Position numbers and translations under genes: made by a program. A stretch of DNA of 55,762 nt from Myxococcus sp. CA023 (GTDB lineage Bacteria > Myxococcota > Myxococcia > Myxococcales > Myxococcaceae): assembly GCF_010998615.1 (NCBI RefSeq), contig NZ_JAAEAH010000065.1, positions 1 through 55,762 on the forward strand. Direction: 5' to 3'. The first letter of the stretch is position 1, and every line of letters starts with the position of its first letter. The notes below the pieces were generated by a model. It did no database searches. It saw nothing but the letters and a program-made list of their open reading frames with translations, and was not told where the DNA came from. This document shows positions 8,242 to 17,247 of the stretch, piece by piece.

Positions 8242-8598
8242 ATGCCTACGAAGATTGAAGCCCGTCTCAAGAGGAAGAACCGCATCCGCAAGAAGCTGTC
8301 GGGTACGACAGAGCGGCCGCGGCTCACCGTGTACAAGAGCCTCAAGCACATCTACGCGCAGGTGGTGGACGACACCACGGGCAAGACGCTCGCGTTTGCC
8401 TCGTCGCTGTCCAAGGACCTGAAGGGTCAGGACGAGGGCGACAAGAAGGCGGATGCGAAGCGTGTTGGTGCTCTGATTGCGCAGAAGTGCAAGGCCGCCA
8501 ACGTCGAAGCGGTGGTGTTCGACCGCAACGGCTTCCCTTATCACGGGCGCATCGCCGCCGTGGCCGACGCCGCGCGCGAGGCCGGGCTGAAGTTCTAA
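8242..8598 (+). CDS. rplR: 50S ribosomal protein L18
   Basis: L18 binds 5S rRNA together with L5. ATG 8242 follows AAAGGAAG and gives 118 residues beginning [22 protein letters not shown]. The conserved [20 protein letters not shown] and the C-terminal [26 protein letters not shown] match the family. The open frame extends upstream to 8152 through the hairpins, which I take as spacer. rpsE starts 22 bp after the stop. Confidence 0.96.
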   Translation: MPTKIEARLKRKNRIRKKLSGTTERPRLTVYKSLKHIYAQVVDDTTGKTLAFASSLSKDLKGQDEGDKKADAKRVGALIAQKCKAANVEAVVFDRNGFPYHGRIAAVADAAREAGLKF

Positions 8599-8620
8599 GA
8601 ATTCGAAAGGAATCCCCCAA

Positions 8621-9142
8621 GTGGCAACTCCGATCAATCCGAACGATCTGGACCTCACCGACCGCGTGGTGAATATCAACCGCGTGGCCAAGGTCGTGAA
8701 GGGCGGCCGCCGTTTCTCGTTCGCCGCCCTGGTGGTGGTGGGGGACGGCGCCGGACACGTGGGCGTCGGCCTGGGTAAGGCCAACGAAGTCCCCGAGGCC
8801 ATCCGCAAGGGTGGTGAGAACGCGAAGAAGAACCTGTTCCGCGTCCCGCTCGTGGGTCACACCATTCCGCATGAGGTGCTCGGGCACTTCGGCGCTGGCT
8901 GGGTGCTGTTGAAGCCGGCCACCCAGGGTACGGGCGTCATCGCCGGCGGCGCGGTTCGCGCGGTGCTGGAGGCGGCGGGCATCCGGAATATCCTGACCAA
9001 GAGCCAGGGGTCGCGGAACCCGCACAACGTGCTGAAGGCCACTGTCGCTGGCCTGAAGCTGCTGCGCAGCGCGGAGCAGGTTTCGCGTCTCCGTGGCAAG
9101 GACGTCGAGCCGGCGAAGCTCGCCGGGGAGCAGAGGGGCTAG
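8621..9142 (+). CDS. rpsE: 30S ribosomal protein S5
   Basis: S5 acts in decoding fidelity and mRNA helicase activity. The start is a GTG (8621) with GAAAGGAA upstream; the 173-residue product starts [31 protein letters not shown] over two segments. The N-terminal dsRBD-like domain ([33 protein letters not shown]) and the C-terminal domain ([28 protein letters not shown]) are complete. rpmD begins 3 bp after the stop, so the two are probably translated together. Confidence 0.97.
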   Translation: MATPINPNDLDLTDRVVNINRVAKVVKGGRRFSFAALVVVGDGAGHVGVGLGKANEVPEAIRKGGENAKKNLFRVPLVGHTIPHEVLGHFGAGWVLLKPATQGTGVIAGGAVRAVLEAAGIRNILTKSQGSRNPHNVLKATVAGLKLLRSAEQVSRLRGKDVEPAKLAGEQRG

Positions 9143-9145
9143 CCC

Positions 9146-9415
9146 ATGGCGCTCAAGGTGAAGCTGGTGAAGAGCTTTGCGGGTGCGTCCAGCGACATGC
9201 TGGACACCATCCGTGGGCTGGGCCTGAAGAAGTTCGGTGACGAGCGGCTCCTCAAGGACACGCCTGCGGTTCGCGGGATGGCGTTCAAGGTGAAGCACCT
9301 GGTCACCCTGGAAACCGTTTCCGGCGACGCGCCGGCGCCCAAGCGCCGCAAGCCCGCCAAGATTGCCCTGCGGGAGCGGGCGATCGCGTATCAGGCCAAG
9401 CAGGACAAGGCCTGA
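9146..9415 (+). CDS. rpmD: 50S ribosomal protein L30 with C-terminal tail
   Basis: L30 is usually about 60 residues; this one has 89. The core (MALKVKLVKSFAGASSDMLDTIRGLGL... to VKHLVTLE) covers residues 1-55 or so. The rest is a basic tail, DAPAPKRRKPAKIALRERAIAYQAKQ. The start is ATG 9146, 3 bp after rpsE. rplO follows after 20 bp. The tail resembles the rRNA-binding extensions of other proteins in this cluster; its function is unknown. Confidence 0.93.
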   Translation: MALKVKLVKSFAGASSDMLDTIRGLGLKKFGDERLLKDTPAVRGMAFKVKHLVTLETVSGDAPAPKRRKPAKIALRERAIAYQAKQDKA

Positions 9416-9435
9416 GTCACGAGAGGATCGAGACG

Positions 9436-9963
9436 ATGAGCACTCTGAACAAACTGCAGCGTCCGGCGCGCTCGTGGCACCGCAAGAAGCGCGTAGGCCG
9501 CGGCCAGGGTAGTGGTCTTGGCAAGACGGCCGGCCGCGGTGGTAAGGGCCAGAAGGCCCGTACCGGTAACATGCGGTTCGAAGGCTTCGAGGGTGGCCAG
9601 AGCCCCCTGCAGCGGCGCCTGCCGAAGTTTGGCTTCACGCCGCCGAACCGGACGGTCTACGCGGTCGTCAACCTGTCGGACCTCGAGCAGCACTTCGATG
9701 CCGGCGCCACGGCGGATGTGGAGACGTTGCGCAAGGTCGGCCTGGTCAAGGGCCGCTACCACGGCGTGAAGCTGCTGGCCCGCGGCGAGCTGACCAAGAA
9801 GGTCACCGTGGTCGTGCACAAGGCGTCTGAGGCGGCGAAGGCGGCCATCCAGAAGGCGGGCGGCGCGGTGGAAGAGATTCCGCTGGTGGCCCACAAGCCG
9901 GAGTCCGCGGCCAAGGCGCACGCTGGCAAGGGCGTCAAGGCTCCCCGGCAGCCCAAGGCCTGA
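9436..9963 (+). CDS. rplO: 50S ribosomal protein L15
   Basis: L15 is an assembly protein buried in 23S rRNA. The 175-residue product starts MSTLNKLQRPARSWHRKKRVGRGQGSG..., with the Gly/Lys/Arg-rich loop KTAGRGGKGQKART and the FEGGQSPLQRRLPKFGF motif. Domain end is near residue 150; the last 25 residues form an Ala/Lys-rich tail (AAKAHAGKGVKAPRQPKA) beyond the usual 145. A strong hairpin followed by TTTT lies 60 bp downstream, before secY. Confidence 0.96.
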   Translation: MSTLNKLQRPARSWHRKKRVGRGQGSGLGKTAGRGGKGQKARTGNMRFEGFEGGQSPLQRRLPKFGFTPPNRTVYAVVNLSDLEQHFDAGATADVETLRKVGLVKGRYHGVKLLARGELTKKVTVVVHKASEAAKAAIQKAGGAVEEIPLVAHKPESAAKAHAGKGVKAPRQPKA

Positions 9964-10023
9964 GCGTGCCTGGCGCGCATCACTTGCTGGTGGTGCGCGC
10001 AGTTTCGCTTGTGTAGGCTTCTG

Positions 10024-10057
10024 CGCCCCTTTCCCACTCGTGGAACAGGGGCGTTTT
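10024..10057 (+). terminator. Terminator-like hairpin between rplO and secY
   Basis: CGCCCCT (10024-10030) pairs perfectly with AGGGGCG (10047-10053), loop 16 nt, followed at once by TTTT (10054-10057). Being inside the spc gene order, it may be a partial terminator setting lower expression of secY. Confidence 0.55.
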
Positions 10058-10097
10058 GTCGTCCTGGCAGAACCCTCTCGAAGAGGATGGCTACCCC

Positions 10098-11444
10098 GTG
10101 GCTCTGAACGCCTTCGCCAACGTCTTCCGTATCGCTGAGCTGCGCAGTCGGCTCGCGTATACGCTCGCGCTGCTCGCCGTCTATCGCATCGGCATCTTCA
10201 TCAACACGCCAGGCGTGGACCGTTCGGCGATGAACGCGTTCATGGACGCCCAGAAGCAGTCGGGCGGCCTCGTCTCGCTGTTCAACCTCTTCTCCGGCGG
10301 CGCGCTGGAGCAGATGTCCATCTTCGGATTGGGCATCATGCCGTACGTCAGCGCCTCCATCATCATGCAGCTGCTCGCCGTGGTCGTACCCAGCCTGGAG
10401 CGGCTGCAGAAGGAAGGCGCCGGCGGCCGGCAGAAGATCAACCAGTACACCCGCTACGGCACGATCGCGCTCTCCATCGTGCAGGGCATCGGCATCTCGC
10501 GGTGGCTGGCGTCGCTGGGCCGCTCGGACGGTGGCCAGAGCGGCTTCAACCAGGTGGTCGTCCCCGACGACAGCGTCTGGTTCACCTTCATGACGGTGGT
10601 CAGCCTCACGGCCGGCACGGCCTTCATCATGTGGCTGGGTGAGCGCATCACCGAGCGCGGCATCGGCAACGGCATCTCGCTCATCATCTTCGCCGGTATC
10701 GTGGCGGGCCTGCTCCCGGGCGCGAAGCAGTTGCTGGACCTGACCCGTCAGGACGTCATCTCGATGGCCGAGGTGCTCGCGCTGGTCGTCTTCATGCTCA
10801 TCATCATCGCCGCGGTCGTCTACGTGGAGCGCGGCATGCGGCGCATCCCCATCCAGTACGCCAAGCGGATGGCGGGACGGCGGATGTTCGCCGGCCAGGC
10901 GACGTACTTCCCGATGAAGGTGAACACCTCGGGCGTGATTCCTCCCATCTTCGCGGGCGCTGTGCTGTCCTTCCCGGCCACGCTGGGAACCTGGTTCCCG
11001 TTCCTGCAGGGATTCCAGCGCGCCATCGAAGGCAACCTGTGGATCTACAACGGGTTGTTCGTCCTGATGGTCATCTTCTTCGCCTACTTCTATACGGCGC
11101 TGACGTTCCGGCCGGATGACGTGGCGGACAACATCAAGAAGCAGGGTGGCTACATCCCGGGCATCCGTCCGGGCCGTCAGACGGCGGAGTTCATCGAGCG
11201 CGTGCTCAACCGGCTCACGTTCGGTGGTGCCATCTACCTGTCGGTCGTCTGCGTGATTCCGTCGGTCATCAGCGGCTTGCTGGGGGTGCGGTTCACCTTC
11301 GGCGGCACGGCGCTGCTGATCGTCGTGGGCGTGGCGCTGGATACGGTGCAGCAGATCGAGGGCCACCTCATCAGTCGTAACTACGAGGGCTTCGCCGGCC
11401 CTCGCGGCCCGCGCATCCGGGGCCGGGTGCGCGTGGCGGCCTGA
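10098..11444 (+). CDS. secY: Protein translocase subunit SecY
   Basis: SecY is the channel of the Sec translocon in the inner membrane. I place the start at GTG 10098, which has AGAGG 11 nt upstream and yields MALNAFANVFRIAELRSRLAY (448 residues). The longer frame starts at TTG 10056, which overlaps the terminator T-tract and is rejected. Ten hydrophobic segments are visible; YRIGIFINTPGVD marks TM1, LGIMPYVSASIIMQLL the plug/TM2b region, GNGISLIIFAGI TM4-5, and the cytoplasmic C5 loop RPDDVADNIKKQGGYIPGIRPG is conserved. It precedes adk with a 163-bp spacer. Confidence 0.96.
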   Translation: MALNAFANVFRIAELRSRLAYTLALLAVYRIGIFINTPGVDRSAMNAFMDAQKQSGGLVSLFNLFSGGALEQMSIFGLGIMPYVSASIIMQLLAVVVPSLERLQKEGAGGRQKINQYTRYGTIALSIVQGIGISRWLASLGRSDGGQSGFNQVVVPDDSVWFTFMTVVSLTAGTAFIMWLGERITERGIGNGISLIIFAGIVAGLLPGAKQLLDLTRQDVISMAEVLALVVFMLIIIAAVVYVERGMRRIPIQYAKRMAGRRMFAGQATYFPMKVNTSGVIPPIFAGAVLSFPATLGTWFPFLQGFQRAIEGNLWIYNGLFVLMVIFFAYFYTALTFRPDDVADNIKKQGGYIPGIRPGRQTAEFIERVLNRLTFGGAIYLSVVCVIPSVISGLLGVRFTFGGTALLIVVGVALDTVQQIEGHLISRNYEGFAGPRGPRIRGRVRVAA

Positions 11445-11464
11445 GCCTCCGCGCGGGCGTTCCG

Positions 11465-11495
11465 GGCGCCTCTCCCCGTCGCGGGGAGGGGCGCC
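11465..11495 (+). terminator. Strong hairpin after secY
   Basis: GGCGCCTCTCCCCG (11465-11478) pairs along all 14 positions (one G-U) with CGGGGAGGGGCGCC (11482-11495) around a TCG loop, 20 nt after the secY stop. The following bases are TCGTCGTTCC, only weakly T-rich. Confidence 0.55.
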
Positions 11496-11607
11496 TCGTC
11501 GTTCCCAGGCTAGGTGTTGTTCAAGGATATTCGCTGGTGCACACGGAGCGCGCTCGGGGGTTTGAGTCCTACGACTTCCGTGCCTTCCTTCGGAGCAAAG
11601 AGGACAC

Positions 11608-12255
11608 ATGAACCTGATCCTGTTGGGGCCGCCGAACGCGGGGAAGGGGACGCAGGCGAAGCGCCTGTTCGCCGACTTCCAGATCCCCCAGATCTCCACC
11701 GGGGACATCCTCCGCAAGGCAGTCGCGGAGGGCACGGAGCTGGGCAGGGTGGCCGGCCCGTTGATGGCCGCCGGGCAGTACGTCCCGGACGACGTCGTGA
11801 TTGGCATCGTCGAGGAGCGCCTCAAGGAGGCGGACGTAGCCAAGGGCTTCGTCCTGGACGGCTTTCCGCGCACGCCGGGCCAGGCGGACGCGTTGGACAA
11901 GATGCTGAGTCGCCTGGGCAAGCAGCTGAGCGCCGTCATCTCGCTCGAGGTGCCGCACGCGAAGCTGGTGGAGCGCGGCTCCGGCCGGCGGGTCTGCCCG
12001 GTGGACGGCAGCGTCTACCACGTCTACCAGAGCCCCCCGAAGCGGGCGGGGTACTGTGACAAGTGCAATACCGGGCTTGTCCAGCGCCCGGATGATATGC
12101 CCGAGGTCATTGAGAAGCGCCTTCAGAAGTACGACTCGGAGACTGCGCCGCTGAAGGCCTTCTACGAAAAGAAGGGCCTGCTCAAGAGCGTGGACGGCGT
12201 GGGCACGCCCGAGGGCATCTACGAGGAGATCAAGGCCGCTGCGGGCAAGGCCTGA
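11608..12255 (+). CDS. adk: Adenylate kinase, long lid form
   Basis: Adk interconverts ATP+AMP and 2 ADP in the cytoplasm. The 215-residue protein has the P-loop GPPNAGKGT (7-15), with Asn where many have Gly; the AMP-binding TGD (31-33) and FVLDGFPRT (81-89). The long LID spans about 122-160 and holds C130, D133, C150 and C153, a Cys-X2-Asp/Cys-X2-Cys arrangement that suggests a structural metal site of unusual ligand set. Placement after secY is canonical. The methionine aminopeptidase gene map that often follows is not here; infA comes after 357 bp. Confidence 0.96.
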   Translation: MNLILLGPPNAGKGTQAKRLFADFQIPQISTGDILRKAVAEGTELGRVAGPLMAAGQYVPDDVVIGIVEERLKEADVAKGFVLDGFPRTPGQADALDKMLSRLGKQLSAVISLEVPHAKLVERGSGRRVCPVDGSVYHVYQSPPKRAGYCDKCNTGLVQRPDDMPEVIEKRLQKYDSETAPLKAFYEKKGLLKSVDGVGTPEGIYEEIKAAAGKA

Positions 12256-12612
12256 TCCATCTGGCGGGTGGGGTGCCAGCCTGGCTGGTACCTCCTCGCC
12301 GGTTCGTCGCTTCAGCGACGGAGCTTGCTTTCCCTGGACGCGGGGAGCTCCGGCCTGGGGGGATCTGGACTCCCGGAAGGGACGGGCGCATTTTCACCCC
12401 GCCGGGAGAGCACACTCTCCAGGTGTGGACCTTGACGTGGGTCTCACAGAGTGAGTTGATTTTGCCACAACTGCGGGTGAAGTGGCCCGCTGTTATGTGG
12501 GGTTAGTAGGAATCCAAGTTTTGCAGTCGCGCGACGCTTGCCACTTGCGGACCAAAGTGCTATCCCGCCGCGCTTCCAAGAGGTTCGTGGTCCGGGGAAG
12601 AGAGTCTGACGC
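12256..12612 (+). other. 357-bp spacer between adk and infA
   Basis: No gene is visible here. It holds GGTGCCAGC (12272-12280) with GCTGGTACC (12284-12292), and CGTCGCT (12305-12311) with AGCGACG (12314-12320), the latter perfect with a 2-base loop. Their place just after adk suits termination. The rest is comparatively AT-rich for this genome, especially 12450-12540, as expected of a promoter zone for infA. Confidence 0.5.
12538..12566 (+). promoter_or_regulatory. Candidate infA promoter
   Basis: TTGCCA (12538-12543), exactly 17 nt, then TATCCC (12561-12566). The -35 matches TTGACA in five of six bases and the -10 begins TAT. A start near 12573 would give a 40-nt leader to infA. Prediction only. 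Confidence 0.35.
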
Positions 12613-12831
12613 TTGCCGAAGGATGATTCCATCGAAGTCGAGGGGACCGTGATGGAGCCCCTCCCGAACGCGATGTTCCGCGTGGTGCTGGACAATGGCC
12701 ACAAGGTGCTCGCGCACATCTCGGGCAAGATGAGGATGCACTTCATCCGCATCCTCCCGGGTGACAAGGTGAAGGTCGAACTGTCTCCGTACGACCTGAC
12801 GCGCGGGCGGATCACGTACCGGGCGAAGTAG
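12613..12831 (+). CDS. infA: Translation initiation factor IF-1
   Basis: IF-1 occupies the 30S A site during initiation. The 72-residue product starts at TTG 12613, read as Met: [21 protein letters not shown] follows, the standard IF-1 N terminus, and the purine-rich GGGGAAGAGAG lies upstream. The OB-fold is complete, with the [24 protein letters not shown] core and the [13 protein letters not shown] tail. It starts the alpha-type block with rpmJ 73 bp on. Confidence 0.96.
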   Translation: MPKDDSIEVEGTVMEPLPNAMFRVVLDNGHKVLAHISGKMRMHFIRILPGDKVKVELSPYDLTRGRITYRAK

Positions 12832-12840
12832 TAGGGTGTA

Positions 12841-12880
12841 CCCGCCTGGGAATGGCGGGCCGCCCGTTGGGCTTTTCTTT
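12841..12880 (+). terminator. Possible attenuator between infA and rpmJ
   Basis: CCCGCC (12841-12846) pairs with GGCGGG (12854-12859); directly after, GCCC (12862-12865) can pair with GGGC (12869-12872) and is followed by TTTTCTTT (12873-12880). A T-tract this long is rare in the window. If it works, it would reduce readthrough from infA into rpmJ-rpsM. Confidence 0.35.
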
Positions 12881-12904
12881 AGCTGAGGAAGGAAGTTCGC
12901 TCCA

Positions 12905-13021
12905 ATGAAGGTTCGGGCGTCCGTCAAGAAGATCTGCGACAAGTGCAAGGTTGTTCGCCGTAAGGGAATCGTGCGCATCATTTGCGCCTCCAACCCCCGG
13001 CACAAGCAGCGCCAGGGCTAA
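12905..13021 (+). CDS. rpmJ: 50S ribosomal protein L36, zinc form
   Basis: A 38-residue gene, [14 protein letters not shown] followed by [20 protein letters not shown] and RQG. Zinc ligands C11, C14, C27 and H33 are all present, so it is the C+ form. L36 is the smallest 50S protein, bound near the factor site. AGGAAGG lies 12-14 nt before ATG 12905. The stop codon TAA at 13019-13021 is the first part of an inverted repeat (13020-13037). Position before rpsM is canonical. Confidence 0.96.
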   Translation: MKVRASVKKICDKCKVVRRKGIVRIICASNPRHKQRQG

Positions 13022-13037
13022 CGGCCAAGCGGCCGTT
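13020..13037 (+). other. Hairpin overlapping the rpmJ stop
   Basis: AACGGCC (13020-13026) pairs perfectly with GGCCGTT (13031-13037) over an AAGC loop. The first two bases belong to the rpmJ TAA codon, so the terminating ribosome would cover it. Confidence 0.55.
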
Positions 13038-13075
13038 GGCTTCAGACCAACTCCACCTAAGAAGGAAGACCGAAG

Positions 13076-13459
13076 ATGGCTCGTATCGCCGGCATCGATC
13101 TGCCGCCCAACAAGCGCGCGGTGATCTCGCTCCAGTACATCTACGGGATCGGAAACAAGTCCGCGCAAGACATCATTGCCGCGGCGGGCATCGATCCCAC
13201 GACCCGGACCAAGGACCTCACCGAGGAGCAGGCCCGTAAGATCCGCGAGATCATCGAGGCCAGCTACAAGGTGGAGGGCGACCTCCGGCGCGAAGTCACC
13301 ATGAACATCAAGCGGCTGATGGACCTGGGTTGCTACCGGGGCCTTCGTCACCGCAAGGGCCTGCCGGTTCGTGGCCAGCGGACCCACACCAACGCGCGTA
13401 CCCGCAAGGGTCCGAAGCGGGGCATCGTCCGGGCGAAGCCGGCAGCTCCGGCCCGGTAA
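13076..13459 (+). CDS. rpsM: 30S ribosomal protein S13
   Basis: S13 contacts P-site tRNA and the 50S in an intersubunit bridge. The 127-residue product begins [26 protein letters not shown], with the helix-hairpin-helix in that region, and carries [31 protein letters not shown], the family signature. The basic tail ends KPAAPAR. GAAGGAAG precedes ATG 13076. rpsK follows after 61 bp, a spacer with a perfect 7-bp hairpin at 13466-13488. Confidence 0.97.
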   Translation: MARIAGIDLPPNKRAVISLQYIYGIGNKSAQDIIAAAGIDPTTRTKDLTEEQARKIREIIEASYKVEGDLRREVTMNIKRLMDLGCYRGLRHRKGLPVRGQRTHTNARTRKGPKRGIVRAKPAAPAR

Positions 13460-13465
13460 ACGCAG

Positions 13466-13488
13466 CGCCGGCCCGTAAGGTGCCGGCG
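13466..13488 (+). other. Hairpin in rpsM-rpsK spacer
   Basis: CGCCGGC (13466-13472) pairs perfectly with GCCGGCG (13482-13488) over a 9-nt loop, 7 nt after the rpsM stop. Confidence 0.55.
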
Positions 13489-13520
13489 TCGATCACCTCC
13501 TCCCAGGAGCAGCAATTCAC

Positions 13521-13961
13521 ATGGCTGACGAGATCAATACTTCGGCTGCGGCGTCCACGGGCGCCGAGGGCGAGGCCCCTGCCGCGAAGAAGTCGAAGCG
13601 CAAGGGCAAGAAGAGCATCCTCAACGGCGTGGTCCACATCCAGTCCACGTTCAACAACACCATCATCACGATCACGGACGTGTCCGGGAACGTGATCTCC
13701 TGGTCGTCCGCCGGGGCGCGTGGCTTCAAGGGAAGCCGCAAGTCCACCCCGTTCGCGGCGCAGGTGGCCGCTGGCGATGCCGCGGCGAAGGCGATGGAGC
13801 ACGGCCTGAAGAACGTGTCCGTGTTCGTGAAGGGCCCGGGCGCGGGCCGCGAGTCGGCGCTGCGCGCGCTGGCCGCCGCCGGTCTGAAGATCAACCTCAT
13901 CCGCGACGTGACGCCCATCCCGCACAACGGATGCCGTCAGCCCAAGCGTCGCCGCGTCTAA
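13521..13961 (+). CDS. rpsK: 30S ribosomal protein S11
   Basis: S11 forms the platform that contacts E-site mRNA. The protein has 146 residues against about 129; the extra part is an N-terminal [20 protein letters not shown] tail before the basic [18 protein letters not shown] start of the core. Conserved segments: [12 protein letters not shown] (with the Asn after which isoaspartate has been found in E. coli S11), [22 protein letters not shown], and [21 protein letters not shown] 13521 fits the spacing; an internal start is not obvious. Confidence 0.96.
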   Translation: MADEINTSAAASTGAEGEAPAAKKSKRKGKKSILNGVVHIQSTFNNTIITITDVSGNVISWSSAGARGFKGSRKSTPFAAQVAAGDAAAKAMEHGLKNVSVFVKGPGAGRESALRALAAAGLKINLIRDVTPIPHNGCRQPKRRRV

Positions 13962-14030
13962 CCCCTTCGTCAGGGCTGCCCTTACACCCTGGTGTGGGGG
14001 CGGCTCCAGATCACCTCTAAGGACCTCTCA

Positions 14031-14657
14031 ATGGCTCGTTACACTGCCAGCGCCTGCCGTATCTGCCGGCGCGAAAACCTGAAGATGTACCTCAAGGGCG
14101 ACCGTTGCTACACGGACAAGTGCGCCATTGAGCGCCGCCCCTATCCCCCGGGCCAGCACGGCCAGGGCCGCGTGAAGTTCTCCGGCTACGGCGTGCAGCT
14201 GCGCGAGAAGCAGAAGGTCAAGCGCATGTACGGCCTGCTGGAGAACCAGTTCCGCGGCTACTACCACCGCGCGTCCGCCGCCAAGGGCAAGACGGGTGAG
14301 AACCTCCTGCAGCAGCTGGAGCTCCGCCTGGACAACGTGGTGTTCCGCATGGGCTTCGCGGACACGCGCAACGAGGCGCGCCAGCTGGTGCGTCACGGTC
14401 ACTTCCAGGTGAACGGCCGCAAGGTGAACATCCCCTCGTTCGCCGTGAAGCCGGGCACCGCGGTGGAGGTGGTGGAGAAGAGCCGCAAGGTGCTCCGCAT
14501 CTCCGAGGCGCTGGAGACGGTGGACCGCCGTGGCGTTCCGCAGTGGATCTCCCTGGACAAGAAGGCGTTCAAGGGCACGGTCACCACGGTTCCGAACCGT
14601 GAGGACCTGACGATGCCCATCTCCGAGCAGCTCATCGTCGAGCTCTACTCGAAGTAA
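14031..14657 (+). CDS. rpsD: 30S ribosomal protein S4, zinc-type
   Basis: S4 nucleates 30S assembly. The frame opens at 13992, but ATG 14031 gives the canonical [26 protein letters not shown] start and 208 residues. The N-terminal cysteines (C9, C12, C26, C31) form the Zn site of C+ S4 proteins. The S4 RNA-binding domain is at about 96-160 ([31 protein letters not shown]). A terminator-like hairpin lies 20 nt after the stop, before rpoA. Confidence 0.96.
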   Translation: MARYTASACRICRRENLKMYLKGDRCYTDKCAIERRPYPPGQHGQGRVKFSGYGVQLREKQKVKRMYGLLENQFRGYYHRASAAKGKTGENLLQQLELRLDNVVFRMGFADTRNEARQLVRHGHFQVNGRKVNIPSFAVKPGTAVEVVEKSRKVLRISEALETVDRRGVPQWISLDKKAFKGTVTTVPNREDLTMPISEQLIVELYSK

Positions 14658-14677
14658 GCACGCTGGATGTCGCAGTG

Positions 14678-14706
14678 GACGCCCTGGCCGACGAGGCCGG
14701 GGCGTC
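14678..14706 (+). terminator. Terminator-like hairpin between rpsD and rpoA
   Basis: GACGCCC (14678-14684) pairs with GGGCGTC (14700-14706); then T-G and GGCC (14686-14689) with GGCC (14695-14698) over a GACGA loop, a 12-bp stem. TTGCTTTC follows. It could modulate the ratio of rpoA to ribosomal protein transcripts. Confidence 0.5.
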
Positions 14707-14800
14707 TTGCTTTCAAGCAGTCGCAGTCCCCGCGTGCGCACCCTCCCGCCAGGCCGGTGGGTAAGTCGGTGGTGCGGCACGAACCGAGGAGCGGTACACC

Positions 14801-15823
<1,023 letters not shown>

Positions 15824-15928
15824 TAGGGTTCACGCAGGGCCTCCCCACGCGGCCGCGGGTACGGCGGTCAGCGGCGCGAGGGGAGGGGGCTGGGACGTCT
15901 TCCGGTCCGAATGACAGCGGCGGGCCCC

Positions 15929-15996
15929 GTACCGGGTCCGCCCATCCCACCCGGTACCTGATACGGCCGGAGTGGTGGAGTCCTCACCAGGACTCC
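15929..15996 (+). other. Two perfect hairpins, rpoA-rplQ spacer
   Basis: GTACCGGGT (15929-15937) pairs perfectly with ACCCGGTAC (15949-15957). GGAGTCCT (15977-15984) pairs perfectly with AGGACTCC (15989-15996) around CACC, ending 11 nt before the rplQ ATG, next to its GGAG ribosome site. A third, looser repeat CCTCCCC/GGGGAGG lies near 15841-15883. The second hairpin could control rplQ initiation. Confidence 0.6.
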
Positions 15997-16007
15997 GGAG
16001 CACGACG

Positions 16008-16427
16008 ATGCGCCATAAGGTCGGACAGAGGAAGCTTCACCGCAGCACGAGCCACCGGCTCGCGATGCTCAACAACATGGTGACCTCGCTGCTGGAGCAC
16101 CAGGCCATCCGCACCACGCTTCCCAAGGCCAAGGAGGCCCGGAAGATCGCGGAGCGGATCATCACCCTGGGCAAGCGTGGCGGCCTCGCGAACGTTCGCC
16201 TGGCGGCCCGTACGGTCAAGGACCGCGACGTGCTGCAGAAGGTGTTCAGCGAGTACAAGGACCGGTACGCCAGCCGTCCCGGTGGCTACACCCGCATCGT
16301 TCGGCTCGGCTTCCGCCGGGGCGACGCCGCGGAGATGGCCCTCCTGGAGCTCGTGGACCGGCCGGAGAAGGCCGCTCCCGTCGACACCGAGGCGGCTGCG
16401 CCTGCGGAAGAGACGAAGGCGGAGTAG
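16008..16427 (+). CDS. rplQ: 50S ribosomal protein L17
   Basis: L17 borders the exit tunnel. ATG 16008 (preceded by GGAG) gives 139 residues starting [24 protein letters not shown], the classic opening. The core continues through [23 protein letters not shown] and the [24 protein letters not shown] end. A C-terminal Ala/Glu-rich tail of about 20 residues ([17 protein letters not shown]) is extra. It is the last gene of the supercluster, with tandem hairpins at 16451-16520 behind it. Confidence 0.97.
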   Translation: MRHKVGQRKLHRSTSHRLAMLNNMVTSLLEHQAIRTTLPKAKEARKIAERIITLGKRGGLANVRLAARTVKDRDVLQKVFSEYKDRYASRPGGYTRIVRLGFRRGDAAEMALLELVDRPEKAAPVDTEAAAPAEETKAE

Positions 16428-16450
16428 TCCAGCACGGACTGCATACCTGG

Positions 16451-16520
16451 CCCCTTCGAGAGAAGGGGCTGGGAGCAACGCGAGGGCGCGCTTCCGAGAG
16501 GAAGGGCGCCCTTCGTGTTT
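16451..16520. terminator. Tandem GAGA-loop terminator after rplQ
   Basis: CCCCTTC (16451-16457) pairs perfectly with GAAGGGG (16462-16468) over a GAGA loop. A second hairpin, GGGCGCGCTTCC (16484-16495) with GGAAGGGCGCCC (16500-16511), one mismatch, has the same GAGA loop and is followed by TTCGTGTTT. It lies between convergent genes and may act on both strands. Confidence 0.65.
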
Positions 16521-16530
16521 CCACGGCGGA

Positions 16531-17211
16531 CTATCGCTGCGGCTTGCGAATGCGCTCCCAGGCGGCGTTGAGGTCCTCGGTGAGGTCCGCGCTGTCATCC
16601 CGGCTGCGCATCTGGATGGACTGGAAGCGGAGGTCCGCGGGCGCGGTGCCGCTGGAGCCCATCAGCTGCTTGGGGGTGATGGTGATGAACTCACCCGGGG
16701 CCACCGTCAGCACCGCCGCCTGGTACTGCCCGTTGACGGTGAGGGTGACGTCGTACCAGGGCTCCTTGCTCTCGTTCCAGATGGTGACCGAGGGCCGGTC
16801 CAACCTGTCACTGAGTACCAGGCGCGCGTCCATGTCCCCCTTGCGCACCGTGCTGCCCGGGCACGCAATGGCCAGGCTCGTCACCGTCATCAGCAGCCAG
16901 CCGGCGATGATGGACGCCTTGTATTTGAAGAAGCGATCGCTCCGTCGGAAATCCGCGACCAGCTCCTTGAGGATGGAGAGGCCATTGAGGAGGTGGTTCG
17001 ACGCATCTCCCGCCAGGCGCTTCCCCAGCGGGCCGTCTGGCTTCTCCTTCAGGAGCGGCTCGGCGCGCGCGGCGGACATCACCCGCAGGTTGGACTGGCT
17101 GGGTGCGCGCGGCATGCCGGGGTTCGTCGGCGTGCGCGGCTGAGAGCCAGACGGAGACGCCGCCCGAGGAGGCTGCGTTCCATGCTGGGGGGGCTTGCGA
17201 CCGTCGCTCAT
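16531..17211 (-). CDS. Membrane protein of unknown function
   Basis: Not recognised. The 226-residue product has a Pro/Ser/Gln-rich N terminus (residues 1-42), a charged segment, one transmembrane helix at about 100-117 (ASIIAGWLLMTVTSLAIA) and a C-terminal domain of about 100 residues that looks beta-rich (SVTIWNESKEPWYDVTLTVNGQY). That pattern suggests a cytoplasmic tail and a periplasmic Ig-like domain. It is the last gene of a minus-strand run with the TPR lipoprotein (36 bp away) and plsC, so an envelope role is likely but unproven. Confidence 0.7.
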   Translation of the reverse strand: MSDGRKPPQHGTQPPRAASPSGSQPRTPTNPGMPRAPSQSNLRVMSAARAEPLLKEKPDGPLGKRLAGDASNHLLNGLSILKELVADFRRSDRFFKYKASIIAGWLLMTVTSLAIACPGSTVRKGDMDARLVLSDRLDRPSVTIWNESKEPWYDVTLTVNGQYQAAVLTVAPGEFITITPKQLMGSSGTAPADLRFQSIQMRSRDDSADLTEDLNAAWERIRKPQR

Positions 17212-17247
17212 CGGACAACGAGTGTAGAGGGCTGGGCCCGTGGATGG

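Noticed and set aside
10056..10097. TTG 10056 as the secY start
   Set aside because: It lies in the terminator T-tract; GTG 10098 gives the canonical SecY start with AGAGG upstream.
9756..11939. 727-codon minus-strand open frame across rplO-secY-adk
   Set aside because: Low-complexity Arg/Ala/Asp composition with no family pattern; three well-supported genes lie on the plus strand.
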